Assembly (NCBI GenBank): GCA_964457925.1
Contig: CAYWGH010000019.1
Coordinates: forward strand, 62,001-126,000
Length of the DNA stretch: 64,000 nt
Origin: Coneutiohabitans sp964457925
GTDB taxonomy: Bacteria; Zhuqueibacterota; Zhuqueibacteria; Zhuqueibacterales; Zhuqueibacteraceae
Reading direction: 5' to 3'
In this document: in pieces, positions 54,704 to 64,000 of the stretch
Layout of the letters: every line of letters starts with the position of its first letter
Position numbering within the stretch: the first letter of the stretch is position 1
Position numbers and translations under genes: made by a program
Notes under the pieces: model-generated
Told to the model about the DNA's origin: nothing
Databases searched by the model: none
The model's input: the letters and a program-made list of their open reading frames with translations, nothing else

Positions 54704-57649
54704 ATGGGCGCAAAATTTCATTTCATTCCCTGTGTTCGCCAGGGCATCGCCGGTGAAATAAGCAAAACCGACACGCTGGGCGCAGGCATTGCCGGAACTG
54801 CACAACTTTCGGTTCGTGCGCGTGTGAATGACCGGAAAGACAGCAAGAAAGTCAATGTCCGCGTGCATGGTCCAGGCGACGTTACGGGAATCAACCGTCT
54901 GGCCATCATTCGTACTGACCCGGCGCCGTGGGCGCGCGATTTCGAGCCAAATTACTTTCCGATTATAGACTTCGACAGCCCGGATTTCCCCTGGCTGTTC
55001 ACGCCGGCGAAAGCAGATAATCAAGGCCGGCTTCGCCCCTGGCTTTGTCTGGTAGTCGTGCGCAAGCAGGAAGGAGTTGCCCTCACGCGCGCTTCCGGCA
55101 ACGCTTTGGATGTGCTTTCCATCAAAGCGCCGGCCAGGCCGGCGGTTGAGCTTCCTGATCTTTCAGAATCCTGGGCTTGGGCACATGCCCAAGCGACGGG
55201 AAGCGACCAGGACAAAATTAACGATCTTCTCACCAAAAAACCTGCACAAAACCTTTCAAGATTGATTTGCCCCAGAAAGCTCGATCCCCGGCAAGATTAT
55301 CTTGCGGCGCTAGTCCCTGCTTTTGAAGCCGGCCGCAAAATCGGCCTGGGTTTCACCCTTCAGGCTGCCGACGAACAGGAGCTTAAGCCGGCCTGGCTTT
55401 CCGGCGCCGCAGCGCCGATGGAGATTGAGTTGCCGGTTTATTATCACTGGGAATTCCGTACCGGCGAACGGCAAGATTTCTTCTCACTTGTCCAAGAATT
55501 GGAGTACCGGCCTCTGCCCGACCAGGTAGGCAAGCGAAACATGGCCGTGCAAGGCCTGCCCTTTGGACTTCCGGACGCAGGGGTGCTGGAGCTGGAAGGC
55601 GCGCTTCGTCCGGTAAAGATCCGCTTGCCAAATTCTGGCAGCGAGCTCGGCTTTCTTTTCGACATATCTGCGGAACTGCAGCCTGATCTCGACAAGGGTG
55701 AGATGACAGAAGCACTCGCCTCTGCGCTGGCGCTTGATCTGTCAGAATTTGCGACAATCAGCATCGATACACCGGGGCGAGAATGGCGCCTTCATGGCCG
55801 GGAGAAAACGTACTTTCTGGTGCGCGTGCAAGACCGGATAAGTCTATATGAAATTCCCCCGGCATTCACCAAGAGACTCCGGGAGGTTTTGAATATCCCG
55901 GCAGTGCAATCAGCCCATGCCGACCATGACCCCATAGTCGGGTTGCCGGTGTATGGAAGCCTCCATGCTGATCAAACTTTCTTGCCTGAAGTTGACACGC
56001 AGCCATCCTGGCTCAATCAACTCAACCTTGATCCACGCCAGCGTGTGGCAGCCGGCTTGGGAACCCTGGTTGTGCAAGACCAGCAGGAAGACCTCATGGA
56101 AGCGGCCTGGGCGCAGTTAAGCGAACAGCGCGCGAACCAGGCGCGCAACGAACTGCAACTTGGCCGGGAAGCCAGCACCGCCATTTTTAGGAAACACCTC
56201 AACGCCGGCGCCGATGATGATGAGAAGCTGAATACGTTGCTCAGAAAAGCCGCGCCGGTTTTTCGTAAAATCCACTTGTCATCTGAAGAATCAGCGCAGA
56301 TTTTTTCAGGCAAAGACCCCCAGGCTGCCGCCGCCGGCGACCAGGGAAAAGAGGGTAGCTTGTTCGACCGGCTTCGCCAAACTGCCGCACCCAAGGGCGC
56401 TCTTTCGTCTGCGTTCCGGCGCGTTAGCCGGCAAAAGAGTCCCGCCGCCATGGGTTTGAGAGCAAAAACCAAAACAGATGCTTGGGTCACGTTTTTAAAA
56501 TCAGAAAAGCATCCGTATGAGCCTTCCGCCCAAAAGCGTCGAGGCGCCTTCAGTATGAATGATCTGAAAACAAGATTCACGTCTTCAGATTTTTCCCCGA
56601 TGCTAAAGTTTCTGGAAAATTTGCAGAAAAAAGCAAATCAGAAGCAAACCGCTTTTGCTGTACTGCATGACGAAAACCTCCGGAGTATTGGCAAAAAATT
56701 GCTGTCGGAGCTTCACCCAGACAACAGCTTTGGCGAACGAGCTCGAGCGCAAGAACCGGTAGAGCCAGGTTCTGCGCCCTCGTCGGGCGATCCGCTGGCG
56801 CCAGCGCTAGCCGCGCCGCAGTATGATTATCCTATGTACCGCTTCTTACAGGATATTTCCCAAGACTTTCTCCTGCCGGGTCTCGAACACATTCCGGATA
56901 ATACCGTGACATTGTTGGAGACTAACCCGGAGTTCATTGTGTCTTTCATGGTTGGATTAAACCACGAAATGTGCCGTGAACTGCTCTGGCGGGACTTCCC
57001 TGTAAACCAGCGGGCCACTTTTTTTATGCAGTTCTGGGATAGCCGTAATGCAGGGCCAGAGGGTAGACAGATCGACCCAATAAATGATTGGGCACCTGAT
57101 ACCGCCTTGGGAGAACTTCTTAAGACCGGAGAATTGGGCGAGCAGTTGGTCATCCTGATTCGCGGAGAACTCCTGCGGCGGTTTCCGTCAGCCACAGTTT
57201 CTGCTGCAAGGTTTGAGAACGTGCAGTTGCAGAGCAACACTGAAGTCCATCCGCAATTCCAGGGCCGGATGGACCCGGATGTCTACTTTTTTGGATTTCC
57301 GCTTAGGGAGGAGGATATCCGCAGCGAATCCGGCTGGCATTTTATCCTGCAGCAGCAACCTACCCAGCCGCGCTTCGGCCTCGACGTGCCGCCGGAAGGG
57401 GAAGGGCATTACGGCAAATATCCCGTTAACCGGGCAGAATTGAGTTGGGGACATGTGGTTTCTAGTGCTCAAGAATGGGAATTACTTTCATACGTGCCTA
57501 TCACAGGGCGGCTAAAGGATAGAAAAATAGGAAATGACTTTCAATGGGGTTTCAATTCAGGGCACATGGCAATGCTGACCTTGCGCAAACCCGTCCGGAT
57601 TGCCATACCTGCCAGCATGATTTTACCCGCTCAGGCTGAAAATAATTAA
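54704..57649 (+). CDS. Conserved-type giant protein of unknown function (second in cluster)
   Basis: 981 aa from the ATG at 54704; a TTG at 54671 overlaps the previous stop. The opening GAKFHFIPCVRQGIAGEI and the aromatic-proline block APWARDFEPNYFPIIDFDSPDFPWLFTPA then RLRPWLCLVVV are the most characteristic parts and look conserved rather than random. Later segments include a Gln/Ala-rich helical stretch (about residues 450-640) and YPMYRFLQDISQDFLLPGLEHI. No signal, membrane helix or known active site. Not recognised beyond resemblance to large hypothetical proteins of similar style in other phyla. It is sandwiched between the DUF6603 gene and the 1805-aa gene (7-base gap), so it surely works with them. 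Confidence 0.7.
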   Translation: MGAKFHFIPCVRQGIAGEISKTDTLGAGIAGTAQLSVRARVNDRKDSKKVNVRVHGPGDVTGINRLAIIRTDPAPWARDFEPNYFPIIDFDSPDFPWLFTPAKADNQGRLRPWLCLVVVRKQEGVALTRASGNALDVLSIKAPARPAVELPDLSESWAWAHAQATGSDQDKINDLLTKKPAQNLSRLICPRKLDPRQDYLAALVPAFEAGRKIGLGFTLQAADEQELKPAWLSGAAAPMEIELPVYYHWEFRTGERQDFFSLVQELEYRPLPDQVGKRNMAVQGLPFGLPDAGVLELEGALRPVKIRLPNSGSELGFLFDISAELQPDLDKGEMTEALASALALDLSEFATISIDTPGREWRLHGREKTYFLVRVQDRISLYEIPPAFTKRLREVLNIPAVQSAHADHDPIVGLPVYGSLHADQTFLPEVDTQPSWLNQLNLDPRQRVAAGLGTLVVQDQQEDLMEAAWAQLSEQRANQARNELQLGREASTAIFRKHLNAGADDDEKLNTLLRKAAPVFRKIHLSSEESAQIFSGKDPQAAAAGDQGKEGSLFDRLRQTAAPKGALSSAFRRVSRQKSPAAMGLRAKTKTDAWVTFLKSEKHPYEPSAQKRRGAFSMNDLKTRFTSSDFSPMLKFLENLQKKANQKQTAFAVLHDENLRSIGKKLLSELHPDNSFGERARAQEPVEPGSAPSSGDPLAPALAAPQYDYPMYRFLQDISQDFLLPGLEHIPDNTVTLLETNPEFIVSFMVGLNHEMCRELLWRDFPVNQRATFFMQFWDSRNAGPEGRQIDPINDWAPDTALGELLKTGELGEQLVILIRGELLRRFPSATVSAARFENVQLQSNTEVHPQFQGRMDPDVYFFGFPLREEDIRSESGWHFILQQQPTQPRFGLDVPPEGEGHYGKYPVNRAELSWGHVVSSAQEWELLSYVPITGRLKDRKIGNDFQWGFNSGHMAMLTLRKPVRIAIPASMILPAQAENN

Positions 57650-57655
57650 AGTATT

Positions 57656-60600
57656 ATGGAACATCTCCAGTTGACAATAAACCGGGTGCGGCTTGAAGTG
57701 GGAGAGGCCCGGACGAAGGTTTCAGATCTGCAAGCTATACTGATTGATATCGACCGGAGGCTTGTAGCGGAACGGCAGACATTATCGAATTTGCTGCAGA
57801 GGGAAAAAAGCCTTCCAGGAGAACTAGAAACAGCAAAGGACAAACTTACTAGTCTCAACGTAAGTGTCAGAGTAAAAGAAATGGCCGTGCAAGTCCAAAC
57901 GAGCCTATGGAATAAAAGACCACCAAAACCGAAGAAACTGCTCGATAGCGAAAAGGAGTTGGCATCTTTAAAAAAAGATCGCGATGCCGCCAAGCTAGTG
58001 TTCGAAAGACTGGACAAGGAGAATGCAAGGCTACCCGACCAGAAGAAGCGAGCAAACGAAGAGATTAAGAGACTTGAAGGCGACAAACCCGGCAAGGAAA
58101 CTGCCTTGAATGCAGCCAAAATGGAGCTGGCCTCCCTGGAAGAGCAATACCAAAACCTAAACGCCGAACAGATGCAGCAGCTCGCCACAGTCGTTGGCGC
58201 ATTACCTATCGCTGACTTGCCCGTCGCTTTCCTGCCTGTGCATCTGCAAACGCGCTTTCGTTCATCTGCTGATCAACACGAACTGCTCATTCGGATAATG
58301 CCGGATACTTTGCACGTCGATACTCATGAGCCCGAACTGACAGACTCGGAGCTGGCCTATGGCAAGCACTACTGGGAGCGCATTTGGCGCAGCGGCCTGA
58401 AACAGGATGACGCCAGCGAGATCCAACGGCAGAATGCCTGGGCGCAACTGTGCCAGCGTTTTGGCCCACGCCGGGCCGCCTGGATCGTACGGACTCTGAC
58501 GCCTCTCAATCCTGGCGACCAGCCAACTGCTGCCGTTGCCGAAGACCAGGCCTTGCCCAAAACCATTCGATTCTCAAGTCCGGCGCATCGTGCAACTTCC
58601 TGGACGCGTGCGCCGCAAGCGCGTCTTTTGCCGGATCGCTGGGTGGCTTATGGTTACCGCGAGGGTGAGCGTATCTTGCTAGCGTGGGGACAGCCAATCC
58701 CGGACCGGCTACACATCGGTCCCGACCCGCAGGCGCCGCCGCCAAACGATCTCTCCGACGACAAGCTGGCAATTGACCAGGGGATACAATGGTTGTTTGA
58801 TTTTCAAGAGGCAGAAAACAGTGGCATGGCCATTCGGGCGCCGCTCTCTCCGGAAGAAGCACAAGCTGGCATTGATTTGTTGATCGTGCTGGGTGTAAGA
58901 AACACCAAAGATGGATCAGCTTCGGCTGCAGAGCTGGAGCAACTTATAGCAGCACATCACTACACTGATGGTCTCGCTTTTGTGCCGCAAGGCACGCCCA
59001 CGAACAACACGGAAGAGGGGCAATCCGGTTTTTCTTCGGATGATCCCGGATATGCCACCAGTTTTAATGTCGAACGCAAAACACCTTCTTTAGCCACAAC
59101 TGAACCCTGCGATGGCCTGAGGCTGGCGCAAGCCATTGGAATAAACCCAACCGTGTTTGACCGCATTCAGCACGCCCAAAGACAGGAATATGAAGAAGCC
59201 CGGTTCATGCGAGCCGCCCTTTGGCCGGTTACCTGGGGATATTTTTTAGAGCAAATGATCGGCAATGGCGCCGTTTCTTCAGAGATTATTCAGCAGATCC
59301 GGCGGCATTTTATCGATTACGTATCAGGCAGCGGTGCGTTGCCGGTCATCAGGACTGGCAAGCAGCCCTATGGCATTCTTCCCGTTACAGCCATCAACCA
59401 CTGGAAAGCAGAGACGACAAATGGAATTCCCGGCCGCCTGATTTCATTTTTGCAGATGCCTGCCAGTGGCTCTGATCAACTCACCACACTCCGCCAAATC
59501 TGGCGAAAGGCTTTGCAATTTGTCCCAAGTGCAGCCAACCGGGGCGCAGAAGAAGAATCCTGGTTGGAGCTGGTGGGTGGCATCTTGAGCATGGAGGCGA
59601 TTTCCGGGCAATTCCAGGCCAGTACGCTAGTTGAAAATCCAGAGAAATTGGAGCAGGCTGAAAAATTACTGCAGCAACTGGGAATCGGCGGGAAGCCTCG
59701 ACTTCTGCAGAGCGCACTTTTAGATGAAAGACTCAACCTTGACGCGCCCCTCACGACCCTCGGCCAAAAGGAGAATCCACCGCATCCGGATTATATTCAG
59801 TGGTTGAACACTGCTGACTTTCAAGACCTCGTCACAGAGAACGGTATTTCAGTTGACGGGCAAAAGCCCAATATCCTGCTTTATCTTCTTCTCCGCCATG
59901 CTGCATTGCTGGCCCATGGCACTGCTGCGCCTGCAGACCGAGATGAAATGCGCACGAGTCTCCAGATGCTTGGAAAACTGACTGCCGGGCGCCTGGAAGA
60001 TTTGTTTCGCGAAACCATTGACCTTTGCTCACACCGTCTGGATGCTTGGGCTGCCTCTTTGGCCAGCCGGCGGCTCTCGGCGATGCGAGAAAAGAAGGCT
60101 TCAGGTGTGCAATTGGGCGGGTTCGGCTGGGTGGAAGACCTGAGACCTGCGCCCCCTCTTCAACCCATTGATACGGCAATTCCGGGTGAAGAGGGCTCGC
60201 CTATATACGCACAAGCCAACAATGGCGGGTTCATCCATGCGCCATCTTTGGATCATGCTGCCACGGCCGCCATTCTGCGCAGTGGTTACCTTGCGCAAAA
60301 CAGCCGCAGAGATTCCAGCCAGTTTGCCGTTGATCTTTCCTCCGAGCGCGCTCGGTTAGCGCAACGGTTGCTGGATGGCGTGCGCCAGGGGCAATCACTT
60401 TCCGCGTTGTTGGGATACCGGTTTGAGCGCGGCCTGCACGAACGCGGCTTGGATCAGTATATCGAATCCTTTCGATTGCTCGCGCCGTTGGTGTCATTAT
60501 ATAAGGCGAAAGCTGATGTATCCGCTTGTCAGCAAAAAGTGGATGACATGGCAAAGTGGAAAAGCGCGGAGCTAAAGGCGGCTGAAGCTGGATATGCGCA

Positions 60601-63073
60601 ACTCTACTGGAAAATAACGGAGTTCAAAAAACTATATGATAAGCTGTATAAAGGTGGTAAACTGAGAAGAGATCTTGAAGCTATTCTCAAAGAAATAAAT
60701 GCTGTTAAGGTAAGGATTGACTTGGGGACAATTTCGAACAATCCATATTTTTTGATCTATCAATGGGAAGACAAACTGAAAAAGGAAATAACAGCAGCCA
60801 ATGCTGCTGCGAAGGAATTTGCAAAAATACACGATGAACTGATAGCATACGCATACCGTTTTCCAGCGAACAGTACCGGAAAAATAATAGTAAAAGTTAA
60901 TCATGATGGTCCGAATCAATTCCAAAAATTAAACTGGCCTTCCCGTGTCATTGCGAAAGAAGATAGCTCTTCAGTCAGGGCTGGATTAAAAACAATCTCT
61001 GATGGCAAGCCTGTCAAGTTGCACAATACGCGAGTGCATGAAGTATTGGTTGAATTTGGGAAATACATAAAAGATCTAAGAAGACAATCACACCCGGACT
61101 TGGCCTCTGCAGAGGCAGAACTGGATAGTGCTAAAAGTGTTCTCGATCAGCTTACCCAAGCTCATCGCAAACAATTTTTGCTTCCACCGGAAGCCGGCGT
61201 AGAAGCCATGGAAACCCTTCCGGCGCAAAATGTGGTGGATGGCCTGGCTTTGTTGCGGCTTTGGAGAGACGATCCAGAAACCATTCCCTTTGGCAAGAAG
61301 GTTGACAGCAAGAAAGTTGTGCAACTGCCTGCTCGGGGCTTAGGGCGGGACTATAATGGATTGGTCGCCGAGTTAAACGCATTGGCAGATGCCGTCGATG
61401 CGGTGGGAGATGCGATTACTGCAGAAAGCATGTACCATTTGGTAAAGGGCAATCCTTTAAGAGCAGGCGTCTCCTTGGACGCAATCGCGCGAGGAGAACT
61501 GCCTCCGGCTGAGCTTGAATTTCTGAAAACGCCCCGCAGCGGAACGAGTTTGACGCACCGCGTGTTCATGCTCCTGAACGAGCGTATGGCAGGAGTCAAT
61601 TGGCCTACAACCCCCAAGCAGTCCCGCGCAAAAGCAGAACCCGTTTTGAATGCCTGGGTGGGCCAGATGCTTGGGAGCGCGGAGAAAATCCTCGTCCAGG
61701 CGGAATACCAACATCCCGAGACAAAAGCGGCTCTTGCAGCCAGGGAAATCAGGTTAAGCGAATTGAAATTGTCTCCGTTGGATTTTGTCTATATGACGAA
61801 CCGGGACGCGATACCTTTGCAGTCCGAACTGGAACAACGCCTCGCCTATCATTTGCTGCGCACGCGCCCGGAGGGAATACCTTTGAACGCGAACCTCGCG
61901 CTGTTTTTTGAGCGCGGGGAAAACTGGCAATCCGATCAGTTCTGTCTTGCTGAAATGCTTGAAGCCGGGCGGACAATCCGGGAGGTGATCGCTAAAGCGC
62001 GCCCGTTGCAGGTGCGCGACCTTGGCATGCCTGGCGCTGAGTCGCAATCTACCTTGGATACTGCTGAATTGCTGCAGCGCACGAATCAAACAGTAAAAAA
62101 TTTTGAAACCGCGAAAAATGCGCTTTCCAAGTTGCTGGAAAACCCGGAAAAGGCCAGCCTCGAAGCACTGAGAGTTGCGTTGTTGGAGTTGGCAGGTTTT
62201 GGAGTTCCGGGGTCGATACCGGTTTCTGCCGCAGGAGACTCGCCTGCGGATCGCCAGAATTTATTGGAGCAAGGCCACGCCGTTTTAGTGGAAGCGAATC
62301 GCAGATGGAAAGAAGCGCAGGATTTGAAAACAGCTTCCACTATTCAAAATGCCGAACAAGCCGTGGCCTATTGCACAAATTGCATGCAAATCATCTTCTC
62401 CTCTGATTTCCCAATACTGCCTTTGCTGAAGTTTTCTGAATCGAACGATGCCGTTGAGACCATCAAGCAAAGCGACGCATGGCAAGACAATGACCCCTTC
62501 GCCGTGTGCGGCTGGATCGAACGCACTTCTCGGGTTCGGGAGGGCGTTGCGCGTTTGAACGACGCACTGCTGTATTCTCAGGCATTGTCGCAAAACTATG
62601 AGAATCGGTATAAAGTAGGTCAGCTTCCCAAGGAGCCGGACGGTCGCTGGGCCGCGCTGCCATTGCGTGAAGGCCAGCAGCCTCCTGCCGGCTGCGTATC
62701 TCTTGTTGCCTATATGCCTTGGGGACTTGATCCGGCATTAAGGCAAGCAGGACTTATGATCGATGAGTGGGTGGAAGTTATACCTCATCAAAAACAAATC
62801 ACAGGTGTTGCCTTCCATTATGATCAACCCGGCGCCCGTGCTCCGCAGGCGATATTGCTGGCCGTACCGCCGGAGGGAACTGAACGATGGAGCATGGAAG
62901 GCTTGGAGGCCGTTTTGCTAGAGACCAACGAACTACTCAAATTGCGAACGGTGGATTTGGAAGCCTTGTCCCGGTTGGAGGAGGAGGTCGTCCAATTTTT
63001 GCCGGCGGTTTATTTGTCTCTGCCCAATGGCAATGAAATATCCACGGATCCTAATCGCGCACTCAATTCCTGA
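57656..63073 (+). CDS. Giant protein (1805 aa) with coiled-coil insertions, unknown function
   Basis: 1805 aa. Residues 1-190 are an almost continuous coiled coil (VRLEVGEARTKVSDLQAI, KELASLKKDRDAAKLVFERL). The next part has conserved-looking blocks: LPVAFLPVHLQTRF, LLIRIMPDTLHVDTHEPELT, RRAAWIVRTL, RTGKQPYGILPVTAINHW. Another coiled-coil segment (about 60500-61150) is AT-rich and lysine-rich, as is the N-terminal one, and sits in otherwise GC-richer DNA, as if inserted. The C-terminal part has VAFHYDQPGARAPQAILLAVPP. No catalytic motif, signal or membrane helix. It begins 7 bases after the previous gene. Its size and coiled coils suggest a scaffold or length-setting protein, an inference only. 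Confidence 0.7.
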   Translation: MEHLQLTINRVRLEVGEARTKVSDLQAILIDIDRRLVAERQTLSNLLQREKSLPGELETAKDKLTSLNVSVRVKEMAVQVQTSLWNKRPPKPKKLLDSEKELASLKKDRDAAKLVFERLDKENARLPDQKKRANEEIKRLEGDKPGKETALNAAKMELASLEEQYQNLNAEQMQQLATVVGALPIADLPVAFLPVHLQTRFRSSADQHELLIRIMPDTLHVDTHEPELTDSELAYGKHYWERIWRSGLKQDDASEIQRQNAWAQLCQRFGPRRAAWIVRTLTPLNPGDQPTAAVAEDQALPKTIRFSSPAHRATSWTRAPQARLLPDRWVAYGYREGERILLAWGQPIPDRLHIGPDPQAPPPNDLSDDKLAIDQGIQWLFDFQEAENSGMAIRAPLSPEEAQAGIDLLIVLGVRNTKDGSASAAELEQLIAAHHYTDGLAFVPQGTPTNNTEEGQSGFSSDDPGYATSFNVERKTPSLATTEPCDGLRLAQAIGINPTVFDRIQHAQRQEYEEARFMRAALWPVTWGYFLEQMIGNGAVSSEIIQQIRRHFIDYVSGSGALPVIRTGKQPYGILPVTAINHWKAETTNGIPGRLISFLQMPASGSDQLTTLRQIWRKALQFVPSAANRGAEEESWLELVGGILSMEAISGQFQASTLVENPEKLEQAEKLLQQLGIGGKPRLLQSALLDERLNLDAPLTTLGQKENPPHPDYIQWLNTADFQDLVTENGISVDGQKPNILLYLLLRHAALLAHGTAAPADRDEMRTSLQMLGKLTAGRLEDLFRETIDLCSHRLDAWAASLASRRLSAMREKKASGVQLGGFGWVEDLRPAPPLQPIDTAIPGEEGSPIYAQANNGGFIHAPSLDHAATAAILRSGYLAQNSRRDSSQFAVDLSSERARLAQRLLDGVRQGQSLSALLGYRFERGLHERGLDQYIESFRLLAPLVSLYKAKADVSACQQKVDDMAKWKSAELKAAEAGYAQLYWKITEFKKLYDKLYKGGKLRRDLEAILKEINAVKVRIDLGTISNNPYFLIYQWEDKLKKEITAANAAAKEFAKIHDELIAYAYRFPANSTGKIIVKVNHDGPNQFQKLNWPSRVIAKEDSSSVRAGLKTISDGKPVKLHNTRVHEVLVEFGKYIKDLRRQSHPDLASAEAELDSAKSVLDQLTQAHRKQFLLPPEAGVEAMETLPAQNVVDGLALLRLWRDDPETIPFGKKVDSKKVVQLPARGLGRDYNGLVAELNALADAVDAVGDAITAESMYHLVKGNPLRAGVSLDAIARGELPPAELEFLKTPRSGTSLTHRVFMLLNERMAGVNWPTTPKQSRAKAEPVLNAWVGQMLGSAEKILVQAEYQHPETKAALAAREIRLSELKLSPLDFVYMTNRDAIPLQSELEQRLAYHLLRTRPEGIPLNANLALFFERGENWQSDQFCLAEMLEAGRTIREVIAKARPLQVRDLGMPGAESQSTLDTAELLQRTNQTVKNFETAKNALSKLLENPEKASLEALRVALLELAGFGVPGSIPVSAAGDSPADRQNLLEQGHAVLVEANRRWKEAQDLKTASTIQNAEQAVAYCTNCMQIIFSSDFPILPLLKFSESNDAVETIKQSDAWQDNDPFAVCGWIERTSRVREGVARLNDALLYSQALSQNYENRYKVGQLPKEPDGRWAALPLREGQQPPAGCVSLVAYMPWGLDPALRQAGLMIDEWVEVIPHQKQITGVAFHYDQPGARAPQAILLAVPPEGTERWSMEGLEAVLLETNELLKLRTVDLEALSRLEEEVVQFLPAVYLSLPNGNEISTDPNRALNS

Positions 63074-63102
63074 AATCAATCAACCAGAAAAAGTCATAAT
63101 TT

Positions 63103-64000
63103 ATGTCTACCAAAGGCTGGACTCGAATAGAACCCGTGTCGCGGGACAAAGATATGCTGGAGGGGCTCCAGGCCCGCATACACGACCCGCTGTGGATGCT
63201 GGCCCGCCAATGGCAAATGGGAGAATTTAAAGGGGAGGATGCCGGATCGCCGGTTAGCGCACGGGTACGAGTAGAAAGTGCTCGATTGAGCCGTTATTTC
63301 GCTGGTGCGATTGCTGGCAAGGAGCAACCGACCGGAGATCCCTATGATAGCGCCAAGACGCCTTTGGAAACGTTGGTCGAACGAGAAGCTGCCTGGCCTT
63401 CCCCTAGCCTAGGCCGCCAATTGAGGCTCGCAGCCGAAGCGGGCATACATTTTTTTCGGCTGTTGGATGCCTTGAAATTGAGTCAGTACAAAAAGCCATA
63501 CTTGGATCACTACGGATTGAAGATGCCCAATAACCTGGCGCCAATCGATCTTGATGGTGACACACTTCGCTTTTTGACGCTCATGGTCGGACGTGTGCCG
63601 GATGGCCTCCAGCTTTATCAGTCGTTTCGCAACACCCTGCGTAAAAACCCGCCCCAGCTTCCTGCTTTGCCCGCTGTTAAGGCAACGGACCGCGATAAGA
63701 TGATCCAGACAGCCCGGAACTGGCTAAGCTGGTGTGAATCCATTTTTAATACCCCCCCCAACTCCAATGCCTCGACCTGGAATCCGGAGCGAATGGAATA
63801 CGCTTTTGCCGTCTCCGCGGCGACCGGTTCTGGCGAAAAAGTATTGGCAGCCACCGAGTACCAGGAAGGGCACCTGGATTGGTTTTCTTTCAACATTCAG
63901 TCCGGAGTCTCTCTTGGGGCATCTCTGAAGGACGCTGCGGTGCAAAGAAGCACTCATACGCTGATCCCCACTCCGGTCAGCTATAAAGGCATGCCCGAAA
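63103..64000 (+). CDS. N-terminal part of another large protein of the same cluster (runs off the window)
   Basis: 299 codons are visible with no stop; the protein continues beyond the end. It starts MSTKGWTRIEPVSRDKDMLE, followed by IHDPLWMLARQWQMGEFKGE and DAGSPVSARV, a strongly patterned block (aromatic, Arg-Gln-Trp-Gln, Gly-Glu-Asp-Ala-Gly) that looks like a conserved family signature but that I cannot name. Helical segments follow (ELVEREAAWPSP-like LVEREAAW, DALKLSQYKKPYL, QTARNWLSWCESIF). It begins 29 bases after the 1805-aa gene, same strand. Function unknown; it extends the giant-protein operon past the window. Confidence 0.75.
   Translation, partial: MSTKGWTRIEPVSRDKDMLEGLQARIHDPLWMLARQWQMGEFKGEDAGSPVSARVRVESARLSRYFAGAIAGKEQPTGDPYDSAKTPLETLVEREAAWPSPSLGRQLRLAAEAGIHFFRLLDALKLSQYKKPYLDHYGLKMPNNLAPIDLDGDTLRFLTLMVGRVPDGLQLYQSFRNTLRKNPPQLPALPAVKATDRDKMIQTARNWLSWCESIFNTPPNSNASTWNPERMEYAFAVSAATGSGEKVLAATEYQEGHLDWFSFNIQSGVSLGASLKDAAVQRSTHTLIPTPVSYKGMPE

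Noticed and set aside
48473..64000. Giant locus as a contractile injection system, T6SS or phage tail
   Set aside because: No sheath, tube, baseplate, spike, LysM or AAA+ gene is seen in the part visible here.

Overview
This window looks like draft or metagenome-derived DNA from the FCB superphylum, most likely a KSB1/Calditrichota/Ignavibacteria-like lineage. Three exported proteins end in the YPNPFNP...GVYLYRLEAGEFKMTKRLLL type of C-terminal (T9SS/FlgD-like) tail typical of that group. The E1 2-oxoacid dehydrogenase is an alpha-beta fusion, Reg_prop and FG-GAP sensor kinases are present, and a Ser/Thr kinase carries TolB-like and TPR parts. Placement is by gene style only; no rRNA or tRNA is present. 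A run of exactly 100 N at 30156-30255 shows that this is a scaffold.

Layout. 1-5.0 kb (+): end of a small membrane protein, a lipoprotein-like protein, a sarcosine-oxidase-type flavoenzyme and a fused E1 dehydrogenase. 5.0-21.6 kb (-): a molybdopterin oxidoreductase, a 2765-aa PD40/TPR/CHAT protein, a MazE/MazF pair, a FecR protein, an AsmA-like protein and a MinD-like ATPase. 21.8-25.4 kb (+): an FG-GAP/UnbV sensor fused to a histidine kinase. 25.5-31.1 kb (+): serine hydrolase, DUF3311 protein, sodium:solute symporter, threonine dehydratase and MBL hydrolase, with two tandem-repeat arrays between them. 31.6-39.1 kb (+): a kinase remnant, a Ser/Thr kinase and a 1528-aa propeller/histidine kinase/receiver/cyclase protein. 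39.1-41.7 kb (+): a HEPN/unknown/CopG-like trio and a sigma54 activator. 41.9-46.7 kb (+): three exported proteins with nearly identical sorting tails, the middle one cut by an in-frame amber codon. 46.9-47.9 kb: a decayed second copy of the sigma54 activator with its downstream flank.

48.4-64 kb (+) is the most unusual part. Two AT-rich genes, one encoding an M64-like peptidase with an erased zinc site, are followed by a tightly packed run of very large proteins (DUF6603-type, 1138 aa; 981 aa; 1805 aa; and one running off the end) that I cannot assign to a known machine. This is the best candidate for an undescribed system.

The window is dominated by sensing and surface functions. Periplasmic beta-propeller sensors feed histidine kinase, cyclase and Ser/Thr kinase outputs, and a sigma54 activator sits directly upstream of an exported protein that has a -24/-12-like element in front of it. 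A CHAT protease giant lies near a FecR/AsmA pair. Repeats, remnants and duplicated flanks between genes show active local rearrangement.
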